Source: Corythoichthys intestinalis (Eukaryota > Chordata > Actinopteri > Syngnathiformes > Syngnathidae). From it: 64,000 bases of DNA. The notes beneath the pieces are model-generated. The model was not told the origin of the DNA and made no database searches. It saw nothing but the letters and a program-made list of their open reading frames with translations. The stretch is from the NCBI RefSeq assembly GCF_030265065.1, contig NC_080410.1, forward strand, positions 40,305,398 through 40,369,397, given 5' to 3'. The position numbers were made by a program, and so were the translations under genes. This document shows positions 34,644 to 45,925 of this stretch, piece after piece (position 1 is the first letter of the stretch; each line of letters starts with the position of its first letter).

Positions 34644-35599
34644 CATAGGCGGAGTTTGACTTTTGGGTCTGGGGGGGGGCACAACATGTTGATGACCCCA
34701 AAACACAGTGTCAGCAATAAAATTAACTTACAAGAATATTTAAAATAATAAGTTGACAATGAGCGTTTTTGGTTTCCCATCATTCTTAAGGGGAATTCTA
34801 AATCAGGCCGCTTAGGCAATACTTTTCAGCAAGATCGTCATCCATTGAATTTGGTACGCCCACTGGTGTCGTGCCAATGTAGTTACCCCAGTCAAAAATT
34901 GTATCCCCCGGGCAGAGCCATATGGAGGTAGATTTGTGTCTTTATTATTCAATCCCCCAAAAAAGTTGTTTCAATCATTAAAAAAAAATTTTTTTTATTC
35001 AACTCAAGTTTTTTTTTATTTTTTTTATTGAAGCAACTTTTTGATTGAAGTAAGTTTGACTAGGCCTTTTTTTCTTAATTATTCAATCAAAAAATAAGTT
35101 ACTTCAAAAAAATATAGATTTTCAAAAAGAAAAATCACTTCAATCAAAAAAAGACACATTTCAATCAGAAAAAAACTTTTCAAATGCGAATTTTTCATGA
35201 AAAAGTTTTCTTTGATTGAAGCAATGCTTTTTGTGTTTGGGCCATATTATGATTAGGACATTTGTGTCTACTGTAAATCATTCAATCCCCCCAAAAATTG
35301 CTTCAATCAAAAAAAAAAAAAAAAAAAATTTCAATCAAAGAAAAAAATCATTTTAATAAATATTTTTCTCTAATACATATACTGTATATATTAAGTAATA
35401 TACAATGCAAATTACTGTCTAAGGTGCTCAAAAATAATTTTGACCCATTCTAAAAATATTTTTTTTGTTCATTTCATTCATTTTTGTTGCAGTTTTATTG
35501 CTTTACAACTTTTAAATATATATATAGGAAAGTCAACTACATTTAATGACACTTTTCGGCCACCAGGGGGTACTTGGCCCGCCTTAAAATCCGCTTATG
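34644..35599. mobile_element. Non-autonomous hAT element, perfect 8-bp TSD
   Basis: Starts CATAGGCGGAGTTTGACTTT and ends TTAAAATCCGCTTATG, flanked by CCCCAGAT at 34636-34643 and 35600-35607. It is the same family as 37313-38400 in reverse orientation: both contain 'cattcttaaggggaattcta' or its near copy, and 'agatcgtcatc' with 'gtcgtgccaatgtag'. The middle is rich in short inverted A/T blocks ('ttcaatcaaaaaa'). No transposase. Confidence 0.9.
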
Positions 35600-35735
35600 C
35601 CCCAGATCAATAGGAAGTGACCCGGTATGAACAAAAAGTGACCCCGAAATGCCTTAAAATCAACAGAAAGTGACGCAATATCAAGAGGAAGTTACCTCGA
35701 AAAGCCTCAAAATCAACAGGAAGTGACTCAATAAT
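35600..35735. repeat. 'aacaggaagtgac' repeat array, right part
   Basis: Continues the array at 34590-34643 after the hAT insertion, with about five further diverged units. Confidence 0.65.
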
Positions 35736-36802
35736 CCAACCATCACAGCAAAGGTACCATCACAATTTCTCCAGATATTTGTAGTTCATATTGGTTGTTC
35801 TTCGCAGAGGATAAAGGATATGTGCCTGTCAGTATTATTATTTCTGGACTCTCATGCAAATAACATCGCCGTTGCAATACTCTCGGAAATTTTTCAGTGT
35901 ATCTGATTTCATGAGCATTGGCAGAATATCTGAAATATTCAAATTTGATTGGCTAAAACACTTCTAGCATTTAGAAATGGCTGATCACAGCAATTTTAGA
36001 CTGCGTCCTGGGAACATTGGCCTTTATTGACGTTTATCTACACAGCCAAAAAATGATTTCCCACCCCCCCTTCAAATTCTTGACAAGTTTATGTCATGCT
36101 GGGATGCACGTAATCAAATTACTATGCCTTTAAATTAATACGTTTAAACTAAATCGCTAATTACAAGTCTTCTTTTTCCCGTATATTTTATAATGCTCTC
36201 TACTGTGCTTTTAATCATATAAATATTATTAATGAAAATGTTTTACTCTTCCCAAGATGCCTATGTACATCTGGCCTAGGACTACAGATGAAAACTAGCA
36301 TTTTGGCTAATTCTGGCATATTCTACAATGAGGTGTAATCAGTGTTGTCTTGGCACCCCTTTTAATTTTTGTCTTAAACTTAGTCTTTTGGACATACTTA
36401 TTAGTCTTAGTCATGTTTTAGTCATTTCAAAATGTGTTAGTCTTCGTTTAGTTGAAGGTGACGAAAACTCAGACAATTTTCATCTAGTTTTAATCGACAA
36501 TTACTCAAAATGTTTTGTCTGTAAAATTCAAAAGTTTTAGTCCAAAAAAAAAAAAAAAAAACATATCAAGGGTTCAATTTAAAATCACCATTGACAGACG
36601 AGCACATAATTGAAGCATTGCTACATACTAGATGCTAAAGTTATGCTAACACTACAAGTTACATTTAGTGTATGAGGATCACTCAGCACAGACCTTTAAA
36701 GGCTAAAGCTACATGATATACTGTATTTTCTTTAATGTTAATATGCATTGTCCCTGTAAATAAAATACATCCTGGGAAAAAAACAAAACAAAACTATTAT
36801 TA
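35736..36802. other. Intergenic, nothing recognised
   Basis: About 1 kb of AT-rich DNA. A word series with 'ttagtcttagtcatgttt' around 36370-36540 is typical of a fish repeat but could not be bounded. Confidence 0.35.
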
Positions 36803-36902
36803 CCGTAATTTTCGGACTATAAGCCGCTACTTTTTTCCCTCATTTTGAATCATGTGGCTTGTAGTCCAGTGCGGCCTATTTGTTTATTTATTTGGGTTGA
36901 TA

Positions 36903-37197
36903 GATAACACTTTATTTGACGGTAGCGTCATAAGACTGCTGTCATAATTATGACATGACATTATCATGGGCATTAATGAATGCTTATGACAGATGTCATT
37001 TAGTGTCATCCGGCAAATTATGTCGCTAACTCCATTTATGTCCATCTTTTGCCATCCGTTCAAAAGGGAGATAATTTGCCGGATGACACAAAATGACATC
37101 TGTCATAACCATTCATTACTGCTCATTGCAGTGTCATGTCATAATGATGATGGTCTTACGACAGTCTTATGGCACCACTGTCAAACAAAGGGTTACC
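36903..37197. mobile_element. Palindromic MITE
   Basis: The two halves are inverted copies: 'aacactttatttgac' against 'gtcaaacaaagggtt', and 'atgacagatgtcattt' against 'aaatgacatctgtcat'. A partial copy is in 30230-30460. The near-palindrome explains the similar ORFs on both strands here. Confidence 0.7.
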
Positions 37198-37312
37198 AAA
37201 TTCCATAACTAGCTATGAATGAAACAACTAGAACAGTAACTGGAATAATTAGCACAGACCATGAATTTTGATTTGTTATTTACATCTGTAGCGCTGCAAT
37301 ACATGCTAGGAG

Positions 37313-37948
37313 CATAAGCGGATTTTAAGGGGGGCAGGTGGATCAGGCCCCCCCTGGTGTCAGAAAAGTGTCATTGCATGTAAAAAAAGCAATAAAACTG
37401 CAACAAAAATGAATTAAATTAACAAAAAAATATATTTTTATAATGGGTCAAAAATATTTTTCAAACACCTTAGATGGTCATTTGCTTTGCATATAATTTT
37501 CAACCAAAAAAAAAAAAAAAAAAAAAAAAAAAGAAAACATTTTAAAAAATTATTTTTTTCTTTGATCGAAAATATTTTTTTTGATTGAAGCAATTTTTTG
37601 GGGGGGATTGAATGATTTAGAAACAAATGTCCTAATCATAATATGGCCCATACAAAAAAGGATAGCTTCAATCGACGAAAACTGTTTCAATGAAAAATTA
37701 AGTGTTCAAATGCAAATTTTTCAATCTCAAATATTTTTTCGCATTGAAAAACTTGTTCTATGATTTAAATTTTTCTTTTTTTTTTGATTGAAGTGATTTT
37801 CTTTTGAAAATATATATTTATTTGAAGCAACTTATTTTTTGATGGAATAATAAAGACAAAAATGTCCTAGCCAAAATGTGGCCCAAACACATATTAACAT
37901 TACTTCAATCAAAAAAGTTGTTTCAATCCAAAAAGCTTGACTTCAATC

Positions 37949-37982
<34 letters not shown>

Positions 37983-38400
37983 AAGAAAAATAGCTTTCAC
38001 ATGCATTTTTTTTTTTTTTTTTTGGTTTTATAGTTTTTTGAGTTTCAATTTTATTTTTGCATTCAAATACTTTTTTTTAATTGAAGCGACAATTTTTTGG
38101 TTGAATAATAAAGACACAACTCTACCTCCGTACGGCTCCGCCCAGGGGATACAATTTTTGACTGACTACATTGGCACGACACCGGCGGGCGTACCATATT
38201 AAATAGATGACGATCTTGGCGAAAAGTATTGCCTAAGCAGCCTGATTTAGAATTCCCCTCAAGAATGATGGGAAAAAAACCACTCATCGTCAACTTATTA
38301 TTATTAATATTCTTGTAAGTTAATTTTATTGCAGACACTGCGTTTCGGGGTCATCAACATGTTGTGCCGCCCCTGCCCTAAATGTCAAACTCCACCTATG
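37313..38400. mobile_element. Non-autonomous hAT element, perfect 8-bp TSD
   Basis: Starts CATAAGCGGATTTTAAGG and ends ATGTCAAACTCCACCTATG, flanked by GCTAGGAG at 37305-37312 and 38401-38408. Second copy of the family at 34644-35599, in the opposite orientation. It interrupts the TIR element at 36803-38744; the intact site is seen at about 30570. Confidence 0.9.
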
Positions 38401-38744
38401 GCTAGGAGGCATGTTGGATGATAACAGTGTTGACGGCAGGTGGCAGCAGAGGTTGACTCTCTCCCCCAAGAGAACAGTGATGGCCAAATTGAAGCTTCTT
38501 GAATCAATGAAGCTTTGCATCCAATTGGTTCAAAGCTTCATGGTGGTTCATTTGGTCTTATGATGCCGCTATCAAATAAAGTGTTACCGGATGATATCTT
38601 TTGGCACAAATATCTCATAATACAGTGAGGACAGCTGCGGCTTATAGCCCAGTGCGGCTTATAAATGAACAAATGCAGTTTTCATGTCAAATTTGGTGGG
38701 TGGCGGCATATTGTCAGATGCGCCTTATAGTGCGAAAATTACGG

Positions 38745-39029
38745 TAATTATAGTATTAATAAATAAATAATAATTAGTCGTCCAACAAAATAGGTTGGAA
38801 GTCATTAAGCACAACTAGAATTTGTACATAAGGTGATTATAGCGGATAAACCACACTATCAATTTTGGGGGGGAAATTAAGCATTTAAAGTGGGCCTTCT
38901 TGTTCAAAAATTACAATCTATTGTTATTTAAAGCACAATTATAATACATTTGTTGGAGTTTTATGAGTTTTTTGCTGTGTTAAAGCGAAAAAAGACTGAA
39001 AAGATTTTGGGCTTTTTTTCAGTTTTGCA
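38745..39029. other. 3' flank of alpha-globin gene C
   Basis: No gene; AT-rich sequence between a TIR element and the poly(A) signal of globin gene C at 39030-39035. Confidence 0.4.
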
Positions 39030-39107
39030 TTTATTGAAAACAAGCACACAGTAGAGACATGTCGCTGTTGCTGCCTGTTTCTTGTGGAAGGGTCGTTTTC
39101 CGCCAAT

Positions 39108-41811
39108 TTATCTGTATTTCTCAGCCAGCGCCAGAGACACAGCGGCCAGGAACTTGTCAATGGCCACGTGCACCTCGGGGGTGAACTCAGTGGGGAAAGT
39201 GATGGCCAAAACCACAAGAATGCAGTGGGTGAAAATCTGAAAAAGAGCAAAGAATGCCAAATGCTCAAATATGATTTTGACTTTGACTTTGGACGTTACA
39301 TTTCATGTTATTAATACAAGTTTTAAATGCGAGACAGGGTCAGTTTACTTTATTATACGAGTGCATGTTTTTCATTTTGCTTTATGTGTTCAGAATTTAA
39401 AATAAAAAAGAAAGAAAAACTAAATTTCTACATGGCGATTTCTGTGTATGGGTTATTTTAGTACAAGGTTCCCCCAAAATTGTGTTTAAACATAAAGATT
39501 CAAAAAACTATTTAATTGCTATGAAACTGAGTTCCCATTGTTGAAAATGTTTTGTTCGAAATTCAATTTGACATTATAATTTGTTAGGATTATATCTTAG
39601 TCCCATCGGTTTCTTGTTAATAACCAAATTAAACTCACGATTACCAATTTAACCCTTGGATTGTGTTAGAAATCTGCCTATATTTTTGCTAGTGGCTCAA
39701 ATTTGATCTGGGATTTAATACTAATCCTTTGCAGTATATTGTTTTTAGGTCAAGACTGAACCGTTTTCAAGTTTGGGCATGTAAAAAGTACCATTGATTT
39801 TCGCATACCCAAATTTTAAAATGGGTCAATTTTAAACACAAAAACATTACGAGGGCAAAAAACAAAAAAAAATCAAACAAACATTACAAATTCAATAACT
39901 GCCAAAAAAAAACAAAACAAACAAAAAAAAAAACAATCATGTTTACAGTACAGTGATTGCTCTCCCAATCGTGGTTCAATTTTCAGTGCATTGTGGATTT
40001 CTTTGATCTTGTTATAAGAGTAAGAGATCGAAAAATATATTTATGCACACTTTATTGACATCTACGTATGTACAGTATGTACAATTTACACACATGTATG
40101 ATATGAGAGGGAGTAAGAAAATAAATGTACATTACATATCATCTATGTATTTTATTTATATCATTAATATTTTATTTACGTTTCAAACTATTCGTTAATG
40201 TTCTAAGGATAACATATACATTTATAGTTTTTAAAAAAAATACATTTTAAGATAATATATATTAGGGCTGTCAAAAATATCACGTTAACGGGTGGTAATT
40301 AATTTTTTTAATTAATCGTCAAAATATTTGACGCATTTAACGCACATGCCCATCTCAAACAGATTACAATGATAGCACAGTGTCATGTCCACTTGTTACT
40401 TGTCTTTTTTGGTGTTTTGTCGCCCTCTGCTGGCGCTTGGGTGCGACTGATTTTATGGGTTTAAGCACCATGTGCATTGTGTAATTATTGACATCAACAA
40501 TGGCGAGCTACCAGTTTATTTTTTGATTGAAAGTTTTACAAATTTTATTAAAACGAAAACATTAAGAGTGGTTTTAATATAAAATTTCTATAACTTGTAC
40601 TAACATTTATCTTTTAAGAACTACAAGTCTTTCTATCGATGGATCGCTTTAACAGAATGTTAATAATGTTAGTGCCATCTTGTCGGTTTATTGTTATAAT
40701 AAACAAATACATGTACAGTATGTTGAATGTATATATCCGTCTTGTGTCATATCTTTCCATTCCAACTATAATTTACAGAAAAATATTGCATATTTTATAG
40801 CTGGTTTGAATTGCGATTAAATACGATTAATTAATTTTTAAGCTGTGATTAAGTCGAATAAAAATTTCATTCGTTTGACAGCCCTATTATATGTACACAA
40901 AAAATGTATAATAAAAATGGAGGGTGGGGTGACACTATTTCGCGGTTTTTTACTTTACGCTGTTTCTGGTCCCCATTAACAGCGATAAATGAGGGATCAA
41001 TGTATTACATTCTGTCGTAAAACAGTATATACAGAGCTGGGAAAGTTTAAGGGAGTACTGGTGAATTTGGATTTATTTTATTTATATTTATTACTAACAA
41101 CATAACTCCCAAAATTCTAAATATTGTCTGTTAACACATTTGGAGAGAATGAGAAAAAAAAAAACAGTCCGGTGTTATTTTTGTTATTTCATTGATAAAG
41201 GTGTAGTACAGTAGACTGTACACCATATCAATTAAAGTGATCACCTAATTTTTGACTCTATAGTGCAGTGAGGGATCATTGTATTGTAGTTTTTTTTTTC
41301 ATAGTAGTTAACTCATTGCTTGCCACTGACAATTAATTCATATAAGCTGCCAGCCTCTCCCAGTCAAAATGAATTAGACATAAAGCGCCGTCAATGGCGG
41401 CCAATGATTTCCCTGTAAGGGTTAAGTCAGACATGCTTACCTTGAAGTTGGCGGGATCCACTCTTAGGGTGAAAGCATGCAACTCGCTGAGGGGAAGAAG
41501 GCCTCCCTTCAGGTCGGCGAGCATGCCAACAGCATTGCCAACGCCTTTCATGATGTTCGTGCCGTGCCTCCTGATGGGGTCGGAGCCGGGGTTCAAGTCC
41601 TTCCAGTGGGCGAAGTAGGTCTTGGTCTGGGGGTACACAATCAGCAGCCTGAACAAAAACAAAGATTGTGACTAAAGATGCAGTGGGAATGAAAGAAAAG
41701 ACAGAGGCCTAACCTGGACAGGGCGGCCGTGCCGATGTCCTCGATCTTCGGGGCCACCTTTTCCCAGAAATCCTTGACAATGGCTTTGTCTGTGGCGCTG
41801 AGGCTGGTCAT
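39108..41811 (-). CDS. hba: Alpha-globin gene C, diverged, with a 2.2 kb intron 2
   Basis: Haemoglobin alpha subunit of 144 residues from exons 41714-41811, 41441-41648 and 39108-39236; GT-AG borders at the standard positions. The start reads [18 protein letters not shown], one residue longer than genes A and B. Exon 2 keeps [15 protein letters not shown], the distal His (RRHGTN) and the proximal His (LSELHAF); exon 3 has [18 protein letters not shown] and AEKYR. TATAAAAA is at 41861-41868, AATAAA at 39030-39035. Intron 2 (2204 bp) is far longer than in genes A and B because it gathered repeats, among them the MITE at 40263-40886. The gene looks intact and, at 23 of 69 exon-2 differences from gene A, represents an older paralogue. 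Confidence 0.95.
40263..40886. mobile_element. hAT-type MITE in globin C intron 2
   Basis: Left end TAGGGCTGTCAAAAATATC and right end TTTGACAGCCCTA are inverted copies, next to 'ttaattaatcg' and 'cgattaattaa' words. This terminus is very common in fish hAT MITEs. No exact 8-bp duplication was readable. Confidence 0.7.
40915..41290. repeat. Pieces of the 'tgagggatcaatgta' repeat
   Basis: Words 'ctatttcgcggttttt', 'gataaatgagggatcaatgt' and 'gtgagggatcattgtattg' belong to a dispersed fish element also seen at 25208-25300 and 62900-62975. Boundaries are unclear. Confidence 0.5.
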
Positions 41812-42131
41812 CTTTGCGGTTGCTGGAACGGCTGTGATGCGGATGGACTGCCACGGGGGCTTTTTATAGGCAACAAAAGCCGGTCGCGCCCAGGATCAGA
41901 TAGGCCATCACAGTAGATAACCCAACATCTGCTCATTGTGCCTCAGAGCAACACCCCTTTAGAGGCAGGACAGCTTGAATCAGCAACATGTATTCATGTC
42001 TTGACTGCTTTTTCTACACCGCGTATCTATGTATCTAAACGTAGTCATAAACCATCACACCTGGTCACAAGAATTTCTCTCTTTTAAATTATTTTTAATG
42101 TAAACCAAAACAAAGCACATTTTTGTTATTA
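41812..42131 (-). promoter_or_regulatory. Upstream region of alpha-globin gene C
   Basis: The TATA box is at 41861-41868, about 50 bp from the ATG. Further up, on the plus strand, are GATA-like words ('cagataggcc' near 41900, 'agataaccc' near 41918) and a CACCCC word near 41954, in line with an erythroid promoter. Factor binding is inferred. This promoter is not alignable with those of genes A and B by eye. Confidence 0.5.
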
Positions 42132-44162
42132 CCGTATTTTTCGGGCTATAAGTCACACCGGAGTATAAGTTGCACCAGCCCAAAAACGCGCAATGAAGAG
42201 GAAAAAAAAAAAAAACATACAAGTTGCACCAAAGTATAAGTCGCATTTTTGGGGGGAATTTACTTGATAAAATCCAACATATAGAACAGATATGTCACCT
42301 TGAAAGGCAATTTAAAATAGAAATACAATAGAGAACAACATGCTTGAATAAGTGTACAGTAAGATAATGTTACATGATGCATGAATGACGAAATGCGAAC
42401 GTGGCCGGTATTTTAATGTAACATAGCTATTAAGAGTTATTCAGATAACTATAGAATAAAAAAACATGCTGACAAGTTTACCAAACCATCAGTGTCACTC
42501 CAAAACACCAAAATAACATGTGAAATGATATAATCATGTCTTAATAATTTCACACATACTGTGCGGCAAATAAGCATTTAGTCAACCACCAATTGTGCAA
42601 GTTCTCCTACTTGAAAAGATTAGAGAGGCCTGGAATTGTCAACATGGGCAAACCTCAACCATGAGAGACAGAATGTGAAAAAAAAAACTGAAAATCACAT
42701 TTTTAAAGAATTTATTTCCAAATTAGAGTGGAAAACAAGTATTTGGTCACCTACAAACAAGCAAGATTTCTGGCTGTTAACGAGGTCTAACAAGGCTCCA
42801 CTTGTTACCTGTATTAATGGCACCTGTTTTAACTCATTATCGGTATAAAAGACACCTGTCCACAACCCTTAGTCAGTCACACTCCAAACTCCACCATGCC
42901 CAAGACCAAAGAGCTGTCGAAGGACACCAGAGACAAAATTGTAGACCTGCACCAGGCTGGGAAGACTGAATCTGCAATAGGTAAAACGTTTGGTGTAAAT
43001 AAATCAACTGTGGGAGCAATTATTAGAAAATGGAAGACAAACAAGACCACTGATAATCTCCCTTGATCTGGGGCTCCATGCAAGATCTCACCCCGTGGCG
43101 TCAAAATGATAAGAAGAACGGTGAGCAAAAATCCCAGAACCACACGGGGACACCTAGTGAATGACCGACAGAGAGCTGTGACCACAGTAACAAAGGCTAC
43201 TATCAGTAACCGCCAGGGACTCAAATCCCGCACTGCCAGATGTGTCCCCCTGCTGAAGCCAGTGCACGTCCAGGCCCGTCTGCGGTTCGCTAGAGAGCAT
43301 TTGCATGATCCAGAAGAGGACTGGGAGAATGTGTTATGGTCACATGAAACCAAAATAGAACCTTTTGGTAGAAACACAGGTGCATGTGTTTGGATGAGAA
43401 AGAATACTGAATTGCAGCCAAAGAACACCATACCCACTGTGAAGCATGGGGGTGGAAACGTCATGCTTTGAGGCTGTTTTTCTGCAAAGGGACCAGGACG
43501 ACTGATCTGTGTAAAGGAAAGAATGAATGGGGCCATGTATCGAGAGATTTTGAGTGAAAATGTCCTTCCATCAGCAAGGGCATTGAAGATGAGATGTGGC
43601 TGGGTCTTTCAGCATGACAATGATCCCAAACACATAGCCAGGGCAACAAAAGAGTGACTTCGCCTAGCCAGTCTCCAGATCTCAACCCCATAGAAAATCT
43701 GTGGAGGGAGTTGAAAGTCTGTGTTGCCCAATAACAGCCCCAAAATAATCACTGCTCTAGAGGAGTTTTGCATGGAGGAATGGGCCAAAATATCAGCAAC
43801 AGTGTGTGAAAAGCTTGTGAAGAGTTACAGAAAACGTTTGGCCTCCGTTATTGCCAACAAAGGATACATAACAAAGTATTGAGATGAACTTTTGGTATTG
43901 ACCAAATACTTATTTTCCACCATGATTTGCAAATACATTCTTTAAAAATAAAACAATGTGATTTTCTGTTTTTTTTTCCCACATTCTGTCTCTCATGGTT
44001 GAGGTTCACACAGGCCTCTCTAATATTTTCAAGTGGGAGAACTTGCACAATTAGTCGTCGACTAAATACTTATTTGCCCCACTGTAAGTCGCTCCAGAAT
44101 ATAAGTCGCACCCCCAGCCAAACAATGGAAAAAAACTGTGACTTATACTCTGAAAAATACGG
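42132..44162 (-). mobile_element. TA-flanked TIR element (CCGTATTTTTC family), split by Tc1
   Basis: Starts CCGTATTTTTCGGGCTATAAG after TA (split here) and ends ACTCTGAAAAATACGG before TA. It is the reverse-oriented relative of 3405-5614. The Tc1 at 42559-44084 entered at a TA in 'cacacaTAagtcgc', which is intact in the other copy near 3480-3490. Confidence 0.8.
42559..44084 (+). mobile_element. Tc1-like transposon, both ends present, transposase broken
   Basis: Termini CTGTGCGGCAAATAAG and CTTATTTGCCCCACTG are flanked by TA on both sides. The plus-strand transposase starts near 42896 ([19 protein letters not shown]), with the paired helix-turn-helix ([18 protein letters not shown]), then [20 protein letters not shown], the DDE core around KHGGGNVML and [16 protein letters not shown]. 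The first catalytic Asp is altered (WSHET instead of WSDET). Several stops interrupt it, so it is inactive. About 1.5 kb, full length for Tc1. Confidence 0.9.
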
Positions 44163-44202
44163 TAGTAAAAATTAAACAGCAAAAAAAATCTGTAGTATCA
44201 CA

Positions 44203-44640
44203 ATTTGGGGTGGGAACCTATGGGTACCTCACGATACAATTAGAGAGACAAGGCTCACAATGACGATGAGCTCACGATATTGCGATACATTGGTCAGGAA
44301 ATCATTCTAGGATATTCTACAAAACAACTAATAAAAGGAAAAACAAGCTATTCTCTTCCTTTTGCTGTGGACCTAAGGCTGTCAGCAGAAGCCAATGCCT
44401 GGCGATAGTTTCATTTTTGGGGCATCTCATGTCATTTCCTTTTGATTTTTGGTCACCTCCTTTTCCTTTTGAAGCATTTACGGGTCACTTCTTGTTAATT
44501 TTCCGTGACTGAAAAGGAAGTGACTCAAGAATGTCCCAAGATGACTAGGAAGTGACTCAAAACCAACAGGATGTAACCTGTAAATGCCCTAAAATGAAGA
44601 TGAAGTGACCCATAAACGCTCACAAAAGACTGTCTCTGGT
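44203..44640. mobile_element. Partial copy of the 32148-32985 hAT family
   Basis: In reverse orientation it begins 'ggggtgggaacctatgg' and 'gtacctcacgatacaatt', then 'ggtcaggaaatcattctagg', all shared with 32148-32985. It carries 'aggaagtgactcaa' repeats. The other half seems replaced by, or merged with, the minisatellite that follows. Confidence 0.65.
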
Positions 44641-45497
44641 TTCAGCATTTTTTTTTTGCCATGTGGCATTTTTTTGGTATGTGGCTAAATTGATTTTGCC
44701 ATGTGGCATTTTTTTGCCACTTGGCAAAATGTATTTTGGCATGTGACAATTTTTTTTTTTGCCATGTGGCAATTTTTGGTATGTGGAAAAATGGATTTTG
44801 CCATGTGGCATTTTTTTTTTGCCATGTGGCATTTTTTTGGTATGTGGCAAAATTGATTTTGGCATGTGGCATTTTTCGGTATGTGGCATTTTTTTGTATG
44901 TGGCATCATTGATTTTGCCATGTGGCATTTTTTTTGCCATGTGGCAAAATGTATTTTGGCATGTGGCATTTTTTTTTGCCATGTGGGAAAATGTATTTTG
45001 GCATGTGGCATTTCTTTGCAAAGTGGCATTTTTTGGTATGTGGCAAAATTGATTTTTCCACGTGGCATTGTTTGCCATGTGGCAAAATGTATTTTTGCAT
45101 ATGACAATTTTTTTTTGCCATGTGGCAATTTCTGGTATGTGGCAAAATGGATTTTGCCATGTGGCATTTTTTTTGCCATGTGGCATTTTTTTTTATATGT
45201 GGCAAAATTGATTTTGGCACGTGGCATTTTTCGGTGTGTGGCATTTTTCTTGTATGAGGCAAGATTGATTTTGCCATGTGGCATTTTTTTTGCCATGTGG
45301 CAAAATGTATATTGTCATGTAGCAAAATGTATTTTGGCATGTGGCATTTTTTTTGCCATGTGGGAAAATGTATTTTGGCATGTGGCATTTCTTTGCCATG
45401 TGGCATTTTTTGTTATGTGGCAAAATTGATTTTGCCACGTGGCATTTTTTTGACATGTGACCTTTTTTTTTTTTTGTATATGGCAAAATTGATTTTA
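44641..45497. repeat. Minisatellite with palindromic core TGCCATGTGGCA
   Basis: About 850 bp of tandem, imperfect units built from 'ttttgccatgtggcatttt', 'ggtatgtggcaaaattgatt' and 'gccatgtggcaaaatgtat'. The basic step is about 20-45 bp, arranged in larger repeats. Because the core is nearly palindromic and stop-poor, repetitive ORFs up to 203 codons appear on both strands; these are not taken as genes. Confidence 0.95.
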
Positions 45498-45925
45498 AAA
45501 TAGTATCCCACTTTTCTTTGTTTTATGTTGAGTGTTTCTTATCAGTGCTGCAGCTGTGTGGGGTGGAACCGTTCCAATGACGCTGCAGATAATGCAGTGC
45601 TCTTCTAAACTACTGGATGTGAGATAGCAAATGTTCAGTTCTCTATTGAAACAAAACTGGGCAAATTGCCTGCTCGAGCGGCCACAATTGATTTGTCAAA
45701 ATTTGCCTTTTCTAAAGGTTATGCCGAGTTTACATTGGCGAAAGTTCGAACAACTCGTAAAGGTTTTTGTGTGTCTGTACATGGAGTGAAACTCTGGAAC
45801 AGTCTGAGTTCACAACATAAACAGTGTAAAAATATTCAGATTTAAATTGCAACATAAACATTTCATCTGGTTAGAATATGCTCAGGGAGAGTCTTAAATG
45901 TACTTCAGTGTCTTCTGGCCATTGC
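45498..45925. other. Intergenic; possible LINE ORF trace
   Basis: Between the minisatellite and a hAT relic. The stretch 45720-45850 includes 'gtacatggagtgaaactctg', reading VHGVKLWNSL, which resembles the C-terminal segment of a fish LINE or reverse-transcriptase gene. Too short to classify. Confidence 0.35.

Larger units (their letters stand above)
36803..38744. mobile_element. TA-flanked TIR element (CCGTAATTTTCGG family), interrupted
   Basis: Starts CCGTAATTTTCGGACTATAA after TA and ends CTTATAGTGCGAAAATTACGG before TA (each split into shorter words here). It contains a palindromic MITE (36903-37197) and a hAT element (37313-38400). Sequence after the hAT insertion ('ggaggcatgttggatgataa') rejoins the homologous part of 30176-30911. 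Confidence 0.8.

Noticed and set aside
37876-38202. Plus-strand ORF rich in Lys and Phe
   Set aside because: It arises from A and T runs in the hAT MITE at 37313-38400.
42877-43536. 219-codon minus-strand ORF
   Set aside because: It is the antisense of the Tc1 transposase at 42896-43870.
44620-45486. Long repetitive ORFs on both strands (up to 203 codons, with HGK and NATW runs)
   Set aside because: They are produced by the minisatellite with a palindromic core; no start context, no splice sites and no protein-like composition.
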